DNA of 64,000 nucleotides. Origin: Tetmemena sp. SeJ-2015 (taxonomy: Eukaryota; Ciliophora; Spirotrichea; Sporadotrichida; Oxytrichidae). This document shows, in pieces, positions 10,475 through 22,786 of this stretch; within the stretch, counting starts at the first letter, position 1; the number at the start of each line of letters is the position of its first letter. The DNA is taken from the NCBI GenBank assembly GCA_027382625.1, contig JAJKFJ010022639.1, forward strand, positions 1-64,000, written 5' to 3'. Below the pieces are notes generated by a model that was not told the origin of the DNA, searched no databases, and saw only the letters and a program-made list of their open reading frames with translations. The translations under genes and the position numbers were made by a program.

Positions 10475-11849
10475 AGTAAGTTATTAAATAGGAAGGAATA
10501 GCTTGTTTCCGAACATTCATTGCTTATTGCAATAAAATTTAGAATTTACTCTAAAAAATTATTTATCAGAAAATTGAAATTTCACTCTTGCCTGAAGAAG
10601 TATTTTTTAAATGAAGGCAAAGAAAGTTAGATAATGACAAAATTTGGAATGGCAAATCATTTAAACAAGGAAGTCCTTTCTAAGGTTTATACTTAGGGAG
10701 AAATCAAATAAGAGTGTTGGAAGAGAGAGGGGATATTTATTGCTAATTAATTGAAATAAAAAACCAAATTGATTTTTTCAGATTCCTTTATTTAGAATTT
10801 AGAAAGTTAAAAAACGCCAACTGAGTATAATTTTATCAAGATAATTTTTTTTTTAATTTAATAAATAATCCTTAAATAAAGTAGCTTAATCTTCAGAATA
10901 GGTTTAGCTTTCTTTTATTTACCTATTTCACAAAGATTATCGTATTTAAATTTTTGTTTTGAGAGAAAAAGTGAAATAACTATGAATATATTTTTAATTA
11001 AAAAAATGAACCTGCATTAGCATTGCTTATAAAAGATAATTAGTATTCCAATCATTTAATAAGTCTTTAAATATCATAAATTTTTCTCTCGCTTTAGAGA
11101 AGGCTTTCAGAGCAAAGATAAAAACCAAAAAAACTAGATTTCACAAAATTTTAATAATCTGTAAGAAATACTTTTAAAGTTTTTCCACATAGAATTAATT
11201 ATAAGTAAAATATTTAATTGATTGAGAGAAAGTACTGTCAATTGATTGCATATATGCTGCAGCCCATATTCATTTTTCTTAAAATATCATGGTTTTTAAA
11301 TAATATTTACTTGATACTTTCTTTAGAAGATTTTTATATTTTTTCCTCCTTAAAATTATGATTTGAAAACTAATTAATTATATTTGAAATAGTTATACAA
11401 ATAGTCGTCACGACTCTCGACCATTATTTACTTATTATTAATTATATATCTTGTAAGTTAAAGTCACCATTAATTAACTTGTCTTTATAATTTTAGTCAA
11501 TTTTCGAATCAGTAAAGAAAATAGACAATATTAATGAGTATTTATTCATAATCAATGATAGATTGTTAAATTCAAATATTGGTCTCACAATCTTCTTTGA
11601 CAGCATTTCACTCACCGAAGGAGAGAAAATACGAGAGTTCTTCTTTATTAAAATTAATTTTCGACCCACATGCATTGAGTTTAATTTTAACTCACATAGC
11701 CATTAAAATAGAAGGATTTGGCGCATTCATAATATATTATTATAAAATTATATTAATTTTATTATCACTCAACATGCTCCAACTACCAAATAATTAATTG
11801 CCAACTATAATTAGTCTGGCTTAAAATAATGTTTTTGACGAATAAATTA
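10475..11849. other. Long AT-rich region without a recognised gene
   Basis: About 1.4 kb of AT-rich DNA. Short frames exist on both strands near 11490-11800 but show no compositional or motif support even with TAA/TAG read as Gln. I see no terminal repeats here. Confidence 0.45.
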
Positions 11850-12474
11850 TCATACGACCTTCAATTTTGAATCCTATAAAACATAAGGCAAGATAGACAA
11901 TAGAATTGCTTATAGATAGGCTCGTAAAATTAATATAAATAATAATTTAGTATCCAAACAGTTCATTAGAATTATTATGCTTTACAACTTGTCCTTTTTC
12001 AAATGACTTATTGGAGTTTCTACAACCTTGAAATAAAAATTATTTTCCTTATTTAAGCAAGGATTAAATAATCTATGAAATTTGGTACAAGAGCATTTAT
12101 ATCCATCTGAGTAAAGTTCTGGCTGAAGTAGCTTTAGATCTTGCAGAGTAACTTACTTTAATGAATGAAAATGAGGGGTGTAGTATGCTTTCTGACATTG
12201 ATCGCAAATCACATAACTCTCGCAAGTTTCGCAATTAAATAATATTTTAGCTATTAAATCAATGGTGGACCTTTTCGTCAGGCTAGTCGTTTTTGAGTAA
12301 CCCATCTTCTAATTTTTGGCCACTTTTGCATCCTTGACATAAGTTACCTTAGCAAAGCCAGCCTCCTTCTTGAGACAGATATATTTTCTCTTGCTCATTC
12401 AAGTCTTGAACAGTGACTACCTCTATCCCATATCTGCTGAGAATGGTTAGAACAATAGTATAATTAAAGGTCAT
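11850..12474 (-). CDS. ZZ-type zinc-finger protein, related to the RING/ZZ pair
   Basis: The minus-strand frame starts MTFNYTIVLTILSRYG and continues through LCQGNLCQGCKSGQ. It then needs removal of a 28-bp segment (12232-12259) to read DEKVHHCETCESYVICDQC, followed by HFHSLKQVTLQDL. The order CxxC, xVICxxC, HxHxL is that of a ZZ zinc finger, a protein-interaction module. A second Cys pair (GYKCSCTKFH) follows. The order and the LKQVTLQDL stretch resemble the ZZ portion of the tandem RING/ZZ genes nearby, so this is probably a distant third member of the cluster. The C-terminal ~60 codons to the TGA at 11850 are AT-driven and may not be real. An upstream exon (SQELDQKLDSQVLER, about 12535-12480) may belong to it. 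Confidence 0.6.
12232..12259 (-). other. 28-bp internal eliminated sequence, pointer CAAT (ATTG on coding strand)
   Basis: CAAT at 12232-12235 and 12260-12263. Deletion of one pointer plus the interior removes an in-frame TGA and joins KVHH to CETCESYVICDQC in frame, completing the first Cys pair of the ZZ finger. Confidence 0.65.
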
Positions 12475-12669
12475 TTAATTAAAGTATGCCTTTCCAAAAC
12501 TTGAGAATCCAATTTTTGATCCAGTTCTTGAGAGTTAACTTCAATTTAAGAATCTAAGGACTACATTTGTTGTTTTTAATATTATATTAGACTAAAATAG
12601 AGAAAACTCTTGAGGTAAATTCAATAAAATTTCATCAGATTAGAAAAGTATAATAAATAATCTAGGATT

Positions 12670-15600
12670 TCACAAATTATTGAGAGCTCTATCCCATTCT
12701 TAGTCACTGAATCCCTTTAAAGGCGCTGAAATCTTACTGTTCTATTGATATAATCCACCTGCTAGAGGCACCCCACGAATTTAAGCATTTTTAATTACTG
12801 GCTAGGAAGATAAGAAAGGCGTGTGGTCAACTATCGCAGGATTAACATCATCTAAACAAAGTCGAAGAAGATTAAAATCAATAATCTGGTTGATTAAACT
12901 GAGCTGCTCCAAATTGCATTCCATTTCCTATTCCAGGATAGTTTGGCATTACTCCTGCAAGAGCATATCTTTTCATTCTCAAATGGGGAGCTCCCTTCTA
13001 AACTAGCTATTCATTTCCGTATTGGCTCTCTTGAAGATTTTACAATGATGATGACTTTTGCACACTATTATTCTGCTGGGGGAACATAAATGACTAAGAC
13101 TATCCTTAGAGACCAGAAGGACTCTAGTTAACCGTCGAATATTGGCTATTATTTTTCTGATTCTGCTGCTAAATCTCTGATTTAGTAAGTATCTGCGGCC
13201 TTTACAAATGTGCTCTTTGCTATTCTTATAAGAGAATTTAACTTTAGACAGATCCTCTTTAATCATTGTTGATAAGCAAAGAGTTAGAATCGATTTAATA
13301 AAATACACTTTATTTGTTGAAAAGTTTCGCTGTTCAAACTAAAGCAGAGCTTTTTATTGGTTTTAAAGATAGTTCTATTGCTCATTTTATTAAGATTTAT
13401 ATCCCTTCTCGTTTATCGCTTTAAGTTCTTCAAATAAGCTACCATCTTGGTACCTATTCACTGCAGGATTCATTCTAGTATTTATTTCACTACTTCTCGC
13501 ATACTCTGTAGTACTTTGTGCAACTTTATTCTTGTCATCATTAACATTATTAATCCTGAGAATGTCCTAATAACTTTTAATATTGCTTCCACTTTGCTAT
13601 GTGATTTAGTATGACGGTAGCTTTGAATCAGAGCCTGCTCCAATTCGATTCACAACTCGATTCTAATCTTGAATTTTTATAGTACTTCCATTAAACTTCT
13701 AATTAGCAGCAGCAGTTGTATGAGGATTTCTTGAAGGCTTGAAATATAGAATTCCTTCAGGCAAGGAAATAGGATCCTCCATTCGATTAAATATTAGTCT
13801 ATTCTTCTTCTCTTCAATAAAAGGTATCTGTTTAAACTCAACCTTGTTCAATATTTTATCTTGTAAAGCTGCTGGCTCTATAATATTGGATTACCTTATC
13901 CTCTATTCAAGCTGTGGCTCTATGTTGCTAAGCACAACTATCAAAACCTCAAAAGCCTGATTTTTGAAGTTTTTCATCTCTTCTCGTTTTATCAAATCAA
14001 AGTTAAAAATATAATATTTTAAATGAATTTGGGATAAAAAAATCTAGTAAACTATCGACAAGTTCTTCCAAGAAATCTTTAGAAAGAGTTTTGCTTGAGT
14101 CTTTTAACAAGAAAATAGTTATCATCAATAGCAAAGTCTCCATGAAATTTTGGTTCCTCTTGTTTAAATAGTAAACTAGCACTTTCAGCACATTATCTTC
14201 CACAGATTGTTGATAAAATTTTGAATAATGAAATGTTTGAAATAAATTTTTTATTGATTATCTCTTTCGAGATTCCCATAGGTTTCGGTGCTATTATTTT
14301 TCTAATGTGATGGCGTATGAAAATGATTGATCTGTATGGCTTTAAAGATCAAGATCTCCAGATGATTCCTTATGATTGGAATCTGAAAGAGTGCATTCAG
14401 GATTAAGAAATAATTAAAAAGGAACTGAGGGAGCATAACTTGAGTAATATTAGTTGATTCAGCAATTATCAGCAATGTTTCAAAGATGAGGTCAAGCATA
14501 TGATTTGTAGGTGGGACTCTTTTTGGTTCAATATTGAACTATTAAGCTTTCAAGTGATTAGAGTCTAGCTCTGGTATTGGTGTGAGCTTAAATGCTTAGC
14601 TGAAAATATTCTTAATTTTTACTCTTTGATTTGAATTTAAATAAATGTATTCTTGAGGATCAATTGAATGAACCTATTCATGTCTTTTATTTCTATAGAC
14701 TCAATCTGTCTATTAAAAATAAAAGTGACCACTGAAATTCTTATAAATATTCCAAAGGGCTTCAAACATGGATTTGAAAGTCTGAATACCACCATCTTCA
14801 AATCTGAGCACCATTTACTTAAATATTTCTTCTTCTTATGCGAATTTAATTTAACCCTTTAAAGATTTTTCTACATCAGTAAAGACCTAAGTAGCTTATT
14901 TTTATCTTTATTAAACTATACAATAATTAAAGGCTTATTAAGTTGCACCCAAAGTTGAATTTCCTATGGTGCTATAGAGATTTGTGGATAACAAATGTTT
15001 AAAGGGATTACCAAGAGTGCTCTCTAAGCTTGACTAACGAAGAAAGTTAAAGCCAGAAGTGGAAGCAGTGTTAGAGACAACTGTAGGAACATAGCCTATA
15101 TTGTATAAAACAGATACTTTGATTTCATTTATATTTGCCTTGCTCTTCTTCAGTTTATATTCCTGCAAACTAGGAGCTTGAGCTTTGATACTACTGATTT
15201 TATTATTATACTGACTTGTACAAAGAATTCTGATTTCTTTGGCCTTGATTTATTTTATTCAGAGTATAAATTTTAAGAAATCTAAATTCTGTCAAAATTT
15301 GGTCATATTTCGGTTTTAATAAACTCTCAAGTAATTAGTTTTAAACGAACTTTATGAATAGAATTTAACTTGTCTTTTAAAGTTTATATGAAAATATCAA
15401 TAAATAATAGTGGTTTATTTTAGAAAAAGTTAAAAATAATTTGCAATTTAATTTGATCAAAAGCAAAGCCCTTCGAATTGCTAAGTTAATTTTAAACAGG
15501 CCCTTTCTTGAGAAGTTCCTGCCTTATTCTCGCTTAGATTTATTGCTACTGCTTGGCGAATGTGATCTTAGATTTGCTAAGTGGGACTGGTGGGTTTTAA

Positions 15601-16930
15601 TCCAAACCTTCAATCAAGTCTATCATCATCTGTTTATTATGTTCATTCATAAGTCGAATGACTCTTATCATTTCTTCAACATACACATTTACCAACTCTA
15701 CTATCAGCAACTTTATTGCATTAAGCAATGAAAATAGTCCCTCTGATTGCTCAAGCTACTATGGGGAAAGTCCTTGATAAGCGTGCTGGTTTGCATTGCT
15801 CTAAAGGGTTTTTCTTATGTGATGAGCTCTTAAGACAATTAATCATCAAAATTAAGTCATTTAAATAAATGACAGTATTTTCAAGCAGCTTTACAAAAGA
15901 GGGTCTGTTTTTCCTGTCGAAGAATTGGATGGTTTCAGTCTTTATGATTTCAAGAAGCATATTTATAGCATTCACTACTAACTGAACACTATAAACGCAA
16001 AAGTTTAAACCAATGAGAATATAAAAAAATCATGTTAAATCTAACTTACTCTGAAGGGAAGTGAGAGTTGAAAAATCGTTAGATATAGAATTACAGAACT
16101 TTATCTATGTCAGAGCTGCGTCTCAGCAGTAGAAAGAAGCATTTCTTAGCTGCTGCGCATAGAAAGCTCTAAGAATTAAGTTAATTACTTATTTAATGTG
16201 ATTACCTGTGGCGTAAGTGCGCAGGAAACATAAAGAAGCTCACTTAAAAAGTAATTAGAGATAGTGTTTTCTATGTCGAATTGCTCTGCTTTTTCAACAA
16301 GAGATGTTAGAATCTATAGAAGTTCCTGCATCATCATATTCCAGGAGTCTAATTCTTTTTGAAAATAAAAATATAATTATAAATTATTATTGATTTGAAC
16401 TGAAGTGATTAAGCTGCTATTATTCCTTTGATGTGTTCTATCTTGGATTGAAATAGTATTCGTGCTATTTTAAGACTGGTGAATAGTCTAAACAGCTTAA
16501 CTTTGCCTTTGAAGTTCATTTAGCTTTTGTATAAGTGGGCTTTCATACTAAATGAGTAGCTATAAAGATTGCAAAATATATTTAATCATTAGAAACTTTG
16601 CAGGTATTTTCTAATTATTCTTGAACCTGAGTTAAAGAAATCAAAGAGCTGCTTTAAACTCGTAAATTTTTAATGGCAAATAATTATAGCTCAAGTGAGT
16701 GCTTGAAAGAGTGCAATTCCTTTGGAGAGCTGGATGAGGTCTACCTTCTGAAAAGTATGTGATGATTTATGATTCGATATTAGTTTTTGAAATTGAGTTT
16801 TACTCTTGGTTGTTTTTGTTCTTAGTTTTGGTTTAAATTATTACGCTGATATCCTATGGTGTTCTGGGTTTGGACTTTTGCTTACAGGTTCGATACAAAT
16901 TAATTCTACTCTCTCTGCTAGTACATCTTA
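12670..16930 (-). CDS. Large helical protein with Gln/Asn-rich C-terminus (unknown)
   Basis: Not recognised. Two introns fix the frame: 16169-16205 (37 nt, GTAATC...TTAG) and 15989-16049 (61 nt, GTAAGT...TATAG). The exons around them read ELDSWNMMMQELL, then SFLCAAAKKCFFLLL, then VVNAINMLLEIIKTE. The stretch 16500-14000 is rich in long hydrophobic/charged helices (NAIKLLIVELVNVYVEEMIR near 15700; LDLIFETLLIIAES near 14480), loosely like HEAT/ARM-type repeats. From about 13740 to the TGA at 12670-12672 the protein becomes N/Q/S-rich (NNVNDDKNKVAQ; QQQNQKNNSQY; GVMPNYPGIGNGMQF). Several frame changes remain unresolved, and the start near 16930 is a guess. It could be more than one gene. Confidence 0.55.
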
Positions 16931-17808
16931 ATAAAATTTAACTCAATTATATCACTCCTATTTAATAAGATTACATTATACATAAAAAGGATATCCATAT
17001 TTCAATAAATAAAAGATAAAGCAGAAGTTTATTCATATCAGGAAAAAATGCTTAAATTATAATAGCTGATTATTAAAATCATTTATTCATTCATTTTAAT
17101 AAATGAAATCAAAATTTAAATGCTTTTAAATAGCATCGGGCTAAACTTTTAATCCATTGAAAATCAATTTCTTCGAAATTCTAAATCAGATTTATTAAAT
17201 TTACTCTTTTTTAAAGAAAATATAAATTATTGGAGTATAAATATCTAAAGAAATATATTTTCTTCTTAATTTTGGCTACTTTTTCTCGATATCTATATCA
17301 GTTTTCATATCGAGAAGAGGGAAAAAGGAGCAATAAAATATTTTGAGATATAGACTTCCATCGAAATAAGGTTTTAATATATAAATTATTATGAGGGTTG
17401 GGCCTACTTTTCTTCTTTCAAAGACTTATTAAATTAATTTTTTTGACAATACAAAAAATGCGGGGATATTATTTAGAAAAAAATCCTAAAAGGAATAGTT
17501 CGAAATACAGGTGGCTTTAAATCTATATCTAATGCTATTTACTTAAAATGATTTACAATATGTCATTTTTTTGTAAATTTAATAATTAATCTTAAAATTA
17601 TATTTTATTTTCTAATATATAGAGTTAAAAAAGATCTTTTCAGAAATATTTGCTAATGATTTAAATAAGAAATAAATTTTTGTAGAGAATAAGAATCTTC
17701 TCTAATTCACATATTCTAAACTTATGATTATTCTTTTCATTGTGAATTGATGCTAAATCAGTTTGATTTATTGCATTGATTTATGACTCAGTTATAAAGG
17801 ATTTGTTT
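16931..17808. other. AT-rich intergenic region with one hairpin
   Basis: No gene seen. A short inverted repeat, TTCTCGATAT ... ATATCGAGAA, lies at about 17283-17316 (10-bp arms, ~14-bp loop); function unknown. Confidence 0.45.
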
Positions 17809-18123
17809 TCAGGATGCTGTTAACTACCTATGTATGAAATCGTCAAAACACTGGGAGGAATAATTGGCTGACGCAATTTTCTTTGATTCCTATAATAAAA
17901 AAGAATGTTTAAAAAACATTCCTAGTTAAATATACTTTAAATTACAAAAAAACTTGTTAATGTAGATGTTAATATATTTTATTGATGTATTGACAGAGAC
18001 TATGGTTGAGCTCTTAAAAACATGGCCTCTTATAAGTTTCTTCCATTTTAATATCGCTTCACAGCAGATTTCAACTAAAATTAATAAAAATTTAACACTA
18101 CCTTCCTGGTCGAACTTTCTCAT
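17809..18123 (-). CDS. Possible small gene (hypothetical)
   Basis: Minus-strand reading MRKFDQE, then a GT...AG segment of 28 nt whose removal gives EVEICCEAILKWKKLIRGHVF in frame, later KKIASANYSSQCFDDFIH before TGA (complement of 17809-17811). Amino-acid content looks protein-like in these parts, but the middle is AT-driven and no family is recognised. An overlapping plus-strand frame (17966-18202) looks less protein-like. Confidence 0.3.
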
Positions 18124-18306
18124 TTATTTAATTATGAGTTTTGATATCATAAACAAGAAAACATTTTCTCCCTTTTTCCAAATTAAAATACCACCAATAT
18201 AATTTATTTCTCTCAATGTAAATAAAAATTTTAAGTTTCTAATTAAATTTTTCACTTCTTTTATAACATAAAGTTTCAATTCCGATTAAGATTTTAATTT
18301 TGTAAA

Positions 18307-21300
18307 TCAATTCATAAAATATTTAAAAATCATTATCAATTTGTAAATATTAACTTATTGCATTTGCTGTTTATCTTAGTATTCTACTGCTATCTATTCT
18401 TCTTGCTATTTTAATTTCATGACAGAACTCCTTGAATTTTATTTCTCTCTATGCTGATCTGAAGAGACGTTGTTGAATTAATCTACAACTAAACTTTGGC
18501 TCAAGATTTTAGGTTTCCAGCTTTGATTGCTCTCTTTGAGAGGCTTGAGAGTATTGAGTGGTTGGTTTCTTTGGTATTTCTAGGAATTTATTTGCACAAA
18601 CAAAGCCAAATTTTGAAGTTTGGTTGGATTGCTTTTGGAACTTTGCTATAGATAGGGACGCATTTTCCTCTTGAAATCATTAATCTGACTATAAACTCGT
18701 TGATCAGACACTTCATCTCCCAATTCTCTAGCTGAATCTTTAAAGCAAAGTAAGGATATACAAATCGAATTGGGAAATAATAAATCTTTTTCATAAGTCT
18801 GATTGATATTTCTCCTGAACATACCCTCTCTATTCAGTTTATCGGCGTGCTGTTTTTAATAGTTTTCAAAGGAAGCATACTAAGACTATAGCTTTTATTC
18901 AGAGCTCTTATTTATATAAATAAATGCAATTGTTATTGTTATGATAACTTTAAGATATCCTTGAAAAGTCAAAAATAATAATTCAATATCGATTATGTCA
19001 CTGTAGTAGGTTTAATAGTGATCTGCTTCGTAATGAGAGTTTGGATTTTACTATTCTCTATGCTCGCGTTTTTAGGCTGCAAAGTTTATGCATTTTTATT
19101 TTGAATAGCCATCTAAGCAGATTTAATTCTTTATTTTTGCTAAATAAAGCTATTTAGATTGCCATTAGTTGACTCTGTCTAAGCAAGATTATTGAAAAAA
19201 AATAAATTAAAGTTTATTTGAAGATTTTATTCATGCTGGTGGTTTTTCTCAAATGTGATGGCTGAAATATTTCCTTCTTGATAATGATTTACAACTTTAT
19301 TGCCAAGCTATTACTCATTAAGGTATTTCTACTCCTCTCTTTTAGAAAGTAGAATATTAGATTGATAGCCCGAATTCAATCCTCCACTAAATAAAAATGA
19401 ATAGTTTAAATGGGTAAGCATAAGAGTTTTAAATGGAACCAAAGAATTATCTTTAGGCTTCCTTAACTCTATTGTATCTTCGCTTCACTGAATCTCTTCT
19501 TGATAAAGAAGTGCTCACACTTTTCATGTCTCTATATCTATTATCATATCTCTCTTGCGAATATTTTTGCCTGTAATTGTATAGGTTGGAATTAGAAGTT
19601 GTAATTGCTCTCGAGTTTTATTTATTTTGCTGCTATATCAAGCTAGAATTTATGTTGTAAACACTTTTAGGAGAAAATGCACTCAAAGTTAAAAGAGGGC
19701 TTCTTCATCTGCATGAGCTGGATCATGTATATCTCTAAATTGCATTTACGAATTATTGATAGAAAATAGAGAGTATGTAAATTAAATCTATAGAGTCTGT
19801 GTACAGATTGCTTTAAACTGTCTAAAACTTCTGATTTTGTACTTCACTCTCACTTTGAAGGAGTTCATTAGATTGAATCTCTCTATTTTACTTCGTATCT
19901 CTGGATGAAACTTTTAGGAAACCTCCTTTTTTCTTTCCTATCGTTGAAAATAATGTCCTGAAATTATGATTGCCCTCATTTTCTTCTTTAGTTTTACTCA
20001 AAAACATTTTCTAGCTCTCTACTTATTCAATTATGTTTCGGAGATACTCTGCCCCGCTTTTCTTAGTGTAAGTCTTTCTTTTTCTATGAATTCTTTGATA
20101 TAGGACTTTAGGCCTTAAAACTAATCAATAAACTTGTGGTCATCTTCTTATACCAAGTCTAAATTACTCTACTTAAATGAAAATATGCAATTTACTTTTG
20201 GCTGGAAAACCTGTTCTGCTCTATTTTCAAATTTCTCTAACTGCTGACCTTTCTCGAAGCTGAAAAGTTTGATCCTCCAGCGCTCAGGGCTCTTTCTTTC
20301 TAAACGGTACCTTAAACTATATCTATCACATAGAAAATAATTTGAATGATTAAGTTAAAATCTTATTGATAGCTACTGCTTATTTTTTTCAGCTTTAAAA
20401 ACTTAGCTGCTTTGCAATTTCTAAGGCTACTATTTGCCTCTCATAGCAAGCTCCAGACTCTTAATGCTTGAATTCTTGCTTTCAGTCAAAAGACTCTACA
20501 AGGAATCTTCTCTCTTCATTCTCCCATTCCTAGTGGCTGAGTTTATTATTCTTGATCCTGGGTTAAGCATTATATCCATACTGTTATCAGTCAATCTATC
20601 TTATCTCCTATAAGATGCTTACTTTAACTTTTGACCCACTAGAAACCTATTCATCCAATCTTACTAAGAATTATTCAACTCTTTCAAACGCTTAAATTTT
20701 CCTTCTTTATAGTAGAAAGCTTGATTATAGTTGAACTCTATGCTCTTTAGATGTGATGGTTTATCTCCAAAATCAGTACTGGTCTTGAAATCTGCAAGGG
20801 TAACTAAAAATAAAATGCTTGATAATATATAACTAAGCCTTATTTGTGTTTGTGATGCTTTTTATTCTTTTTCTCGTCCTTTAATTTAGCTTAAAGTTCT
20901 TACTCAGCTTAGTCTTTGAGTTTCTTGATTGCTACTGCCACAGACTCATGCTTTGGAAACTTACTTAGAATGTCTGAAATAATCTACCATCCCGAAAAAC
21001 CTTTAGAGCTGGCTCCTCCATTACCAAAACTTTTCCCCTTGGCTCCTCCTAGATTAGATTCATTTTCAATTTAAAGTTATCTGAGATTTTGTTTATACAT
21101 TTACCTTATCTCATCTACTAGGTTTGTATCCATATTTTCGAAATGTGGGATTTAAAATGCTTTTGCATCTTAGAGCAGATTCTTAACATCTTTGGATGAA
21201 TTTAGATAGGTCTCTATTCTTTTCAGCTCTGACGTCTAAGGTTTTATAGGAGAAGTTTTCTCAGTCGGATATGCAACAGTTCTCGCTTGCTTTAAAATCG

Positions 21301-21330
21301 AACTTCGTTGCTATTGTCTAACTCAATTAA
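18307..21330 (-). CDS. Ser/Gln-rich protein with charged helical segments (unknown)
   Basis: Not recognised. Minus-strand exons in order: KQARTVAYPTEKTSPIKPQ (about 21290), SELKRIETYLNSSKDV, GGAKGKSFGNGGASSKGF, a Lys/His-rich run (KKNKKHHKHK, about 20860), an intron, VTLADFKTSTDFGDKPSH, NNSQQDWMNRFLVGQKLK, SLQSLLTESKNSSIK, SSRDTKQNREIQSNELL (about 19880), SRRDSVKRRYNRVK (about 19480) and a Gln-rich tail (MKLKQQEEQIAVEYQDKQQ) ending at TGA 18307-18309. TAA/TAG glutamines are frequent throughout. The whole may be one ~900-residue phosphoprotein-like protein. Introns and deleted segments are not all placed. Confidence 0.55.
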
Positions 21331-21360
21331 TTTATCGGAGAAAATTAAATTAAAATCGGT

Positions 21361-21448
21361 GATTGGTTAAAATAATAAATGGAGAGTTGCAACTTCGTGT
21401 CAGTTGAAATCGCAGATTCACCCCCTCATCTGCAGCTTGTTCATTAGC
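21361..21448. repeat. Short block similar to a non-coding part of the TBE (59671-59758)
   Basis: GATTGGTTAAAATAATAAAT and the following ~60 bp (GAG.GTTGCAACTT.GTG.CAGTTGAAA ... CTTGTTC) align with the TBE spacer between its 22-kDa and 57-kDa genes. The match fades on both sides. It may be an old TBE scrap or a shared promoter-like element. Confidence 0.35.
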
Positions 21449-21699
21449 TTATTTAAAATTAATATGGGTTTCTTCTTTAATCATCATCGCCTAGCACCTC
21501 TCAGAAGCGAGATATGATACACGCAATCAACAATTCCTTCCATTTCAATTTTATTTTGTGTCTCTTATAACTCTTTACTGATCGCTCCCACACAAAAGTT
21601 GCAAGGATATAAAATTCTTAGAATTCCATTCTGAATCGAATGGTGTAATAATTATTTAAATTTGACTCACTTCATTTGTCTCTGATTTGTTCCATTTTA

Positions 21700-22562
21700 A
21701 TTTAATATATAAATTAATTTGATTTTCTATTAAATTCTCAGCTATAATGAGTGAATGGACAATCATTTATTATTAAAACTCCATTTAATTTAGAGTTAGA
21801 AGAAGCACTTTGATTATGCATTTCTCTTTAAAGCTCCTCAAACTTAGCTGACTATCTTTAATTGGGTTGAAACTGACCTGCATTTTTATTCGGATTGAAA
21901 GAGGAGATGAAAGTCTAGCTCACACGTCTGTTTGGATAAAAATAATGATTTGCTTCCGAATGGAAAAACTATACTTTCAAATTCCTTGCATCGTCTTTCG
22001 GAATTTTCAAGCTCTCAATTAAATTTTTGTTCTTAATGTATGGAGCCAATTAATTTTAAGCAAAATTATAGAGGTAAAAATTAATGATTACTTTATTTTA
22101 AGCATTGGAGTTCTTTCTTTAAGACAATTCAATGTTATCAGAAGATTGATGAGCTTGCTTTGGTTCCACTAAGTTAACTTTTAAATTTAAAGTTAAATTA
22201 TGGAAATAAAATTATTCTATGACTTGAAGGTTGCTATTAGATTTAGTGAAATTTCTTGCCTTCTGATTGAACTTACTTCATTTACTGTTTATCGAAGATG
22301 ATGAGGAATTTTGATTATGATTTTTCTAGTTTGTTGAGTCCTAGTAAGAATCTAATAAAAATAATTAATTTTTATTGGAATTTACTTTGTTATAAAATTA
22401 AATTAAAGTATCTTGAGGGAGCTTTGTGCTACTTTAATTTTAGCCACTTTCTTTCTTGTAGGCATCTCTATTGGTAAAATCCAAACTATCTACTCTGATA
22501 GGTCTGGCCTAATCATCTTCAGAATCCTCTGAGAATCTCACTTGCCGAGAATTGTTCCTCAT
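21700..22562 (-). CDS. Asn/Ser/Gln-rich protein (unknown)
   Basis: Starts at ATG (complement of 22560-22562) as MRNNSRQVRFSEDSEDDQAR, followed by RVDSLDFTNRDAYKKESG and STKLPQDTLIQFYNKVNSNK. The frame meets TGA near 22310 and resumes in other frames (KARNFTKSNSNLQVIE; EPKQAHQSSDNIELSQRK; SSFNPNKNAGQFQPNQRQ; AKFEELQREMHNQSASS), so introns or deleted segments are present. The RQVRFSEDSE start resembles a phosphorylatable RVxF-type docking motif, which is only suggestive. The 3' end near 21700 is approximate. It faces the LRR gene across a ~225-bp divergent spacer that presumably carries both promoters. Confidence 0.5.
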
Positions 22563-22786
22563 TAAATATTTCTTAATTTATTTCTTCTATCAACTTAAAA
22601 TATAACAAATTTACACTATATGCTTACAAATTATTAAATTATCAATTATTAATCAGAATAATTAAGATATCTAAGACATAATTCCATTTAAATTTATAAT
22701 TAAAAGTAGGTGAGATCTCTATGTGGTTTATTTTGGAGAAAATAATTCAAATAAGAATTTAAATTTTTATCATATAAAATCGATAA

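Larger units (their letters stand above)
8500..10570. repeat. Unit 2 of the ~2.1-kb tandem duplication
   Basis: Alignable with 5440-7520 in the same orientation. The two units are separated by about 1 kb that includes the TBE fragment at 8004-8335, so the TBE end inserted beside or after the duplication. Confidence 0.85.

Noticed and set aside
11493..11797. Overlapping frames on both strands in the AT-rich gap
   Set aside because: AT-driven, no motif, no support from neighbouring exons or splice sites.
16860..16905. tRNA-like GGTTCGATACAAATT
   Set aside because: No acceptor or anticodon stem can be paired around it and it lies in a coding region.
17283..17316. Hairpin TTCTCGATAT/ATATCGAGAA as a terminator or element end
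   Set aside because: Single short stem in AT-rich DNA with no flanking duplication or neighbouring gene end; kept only as a note.
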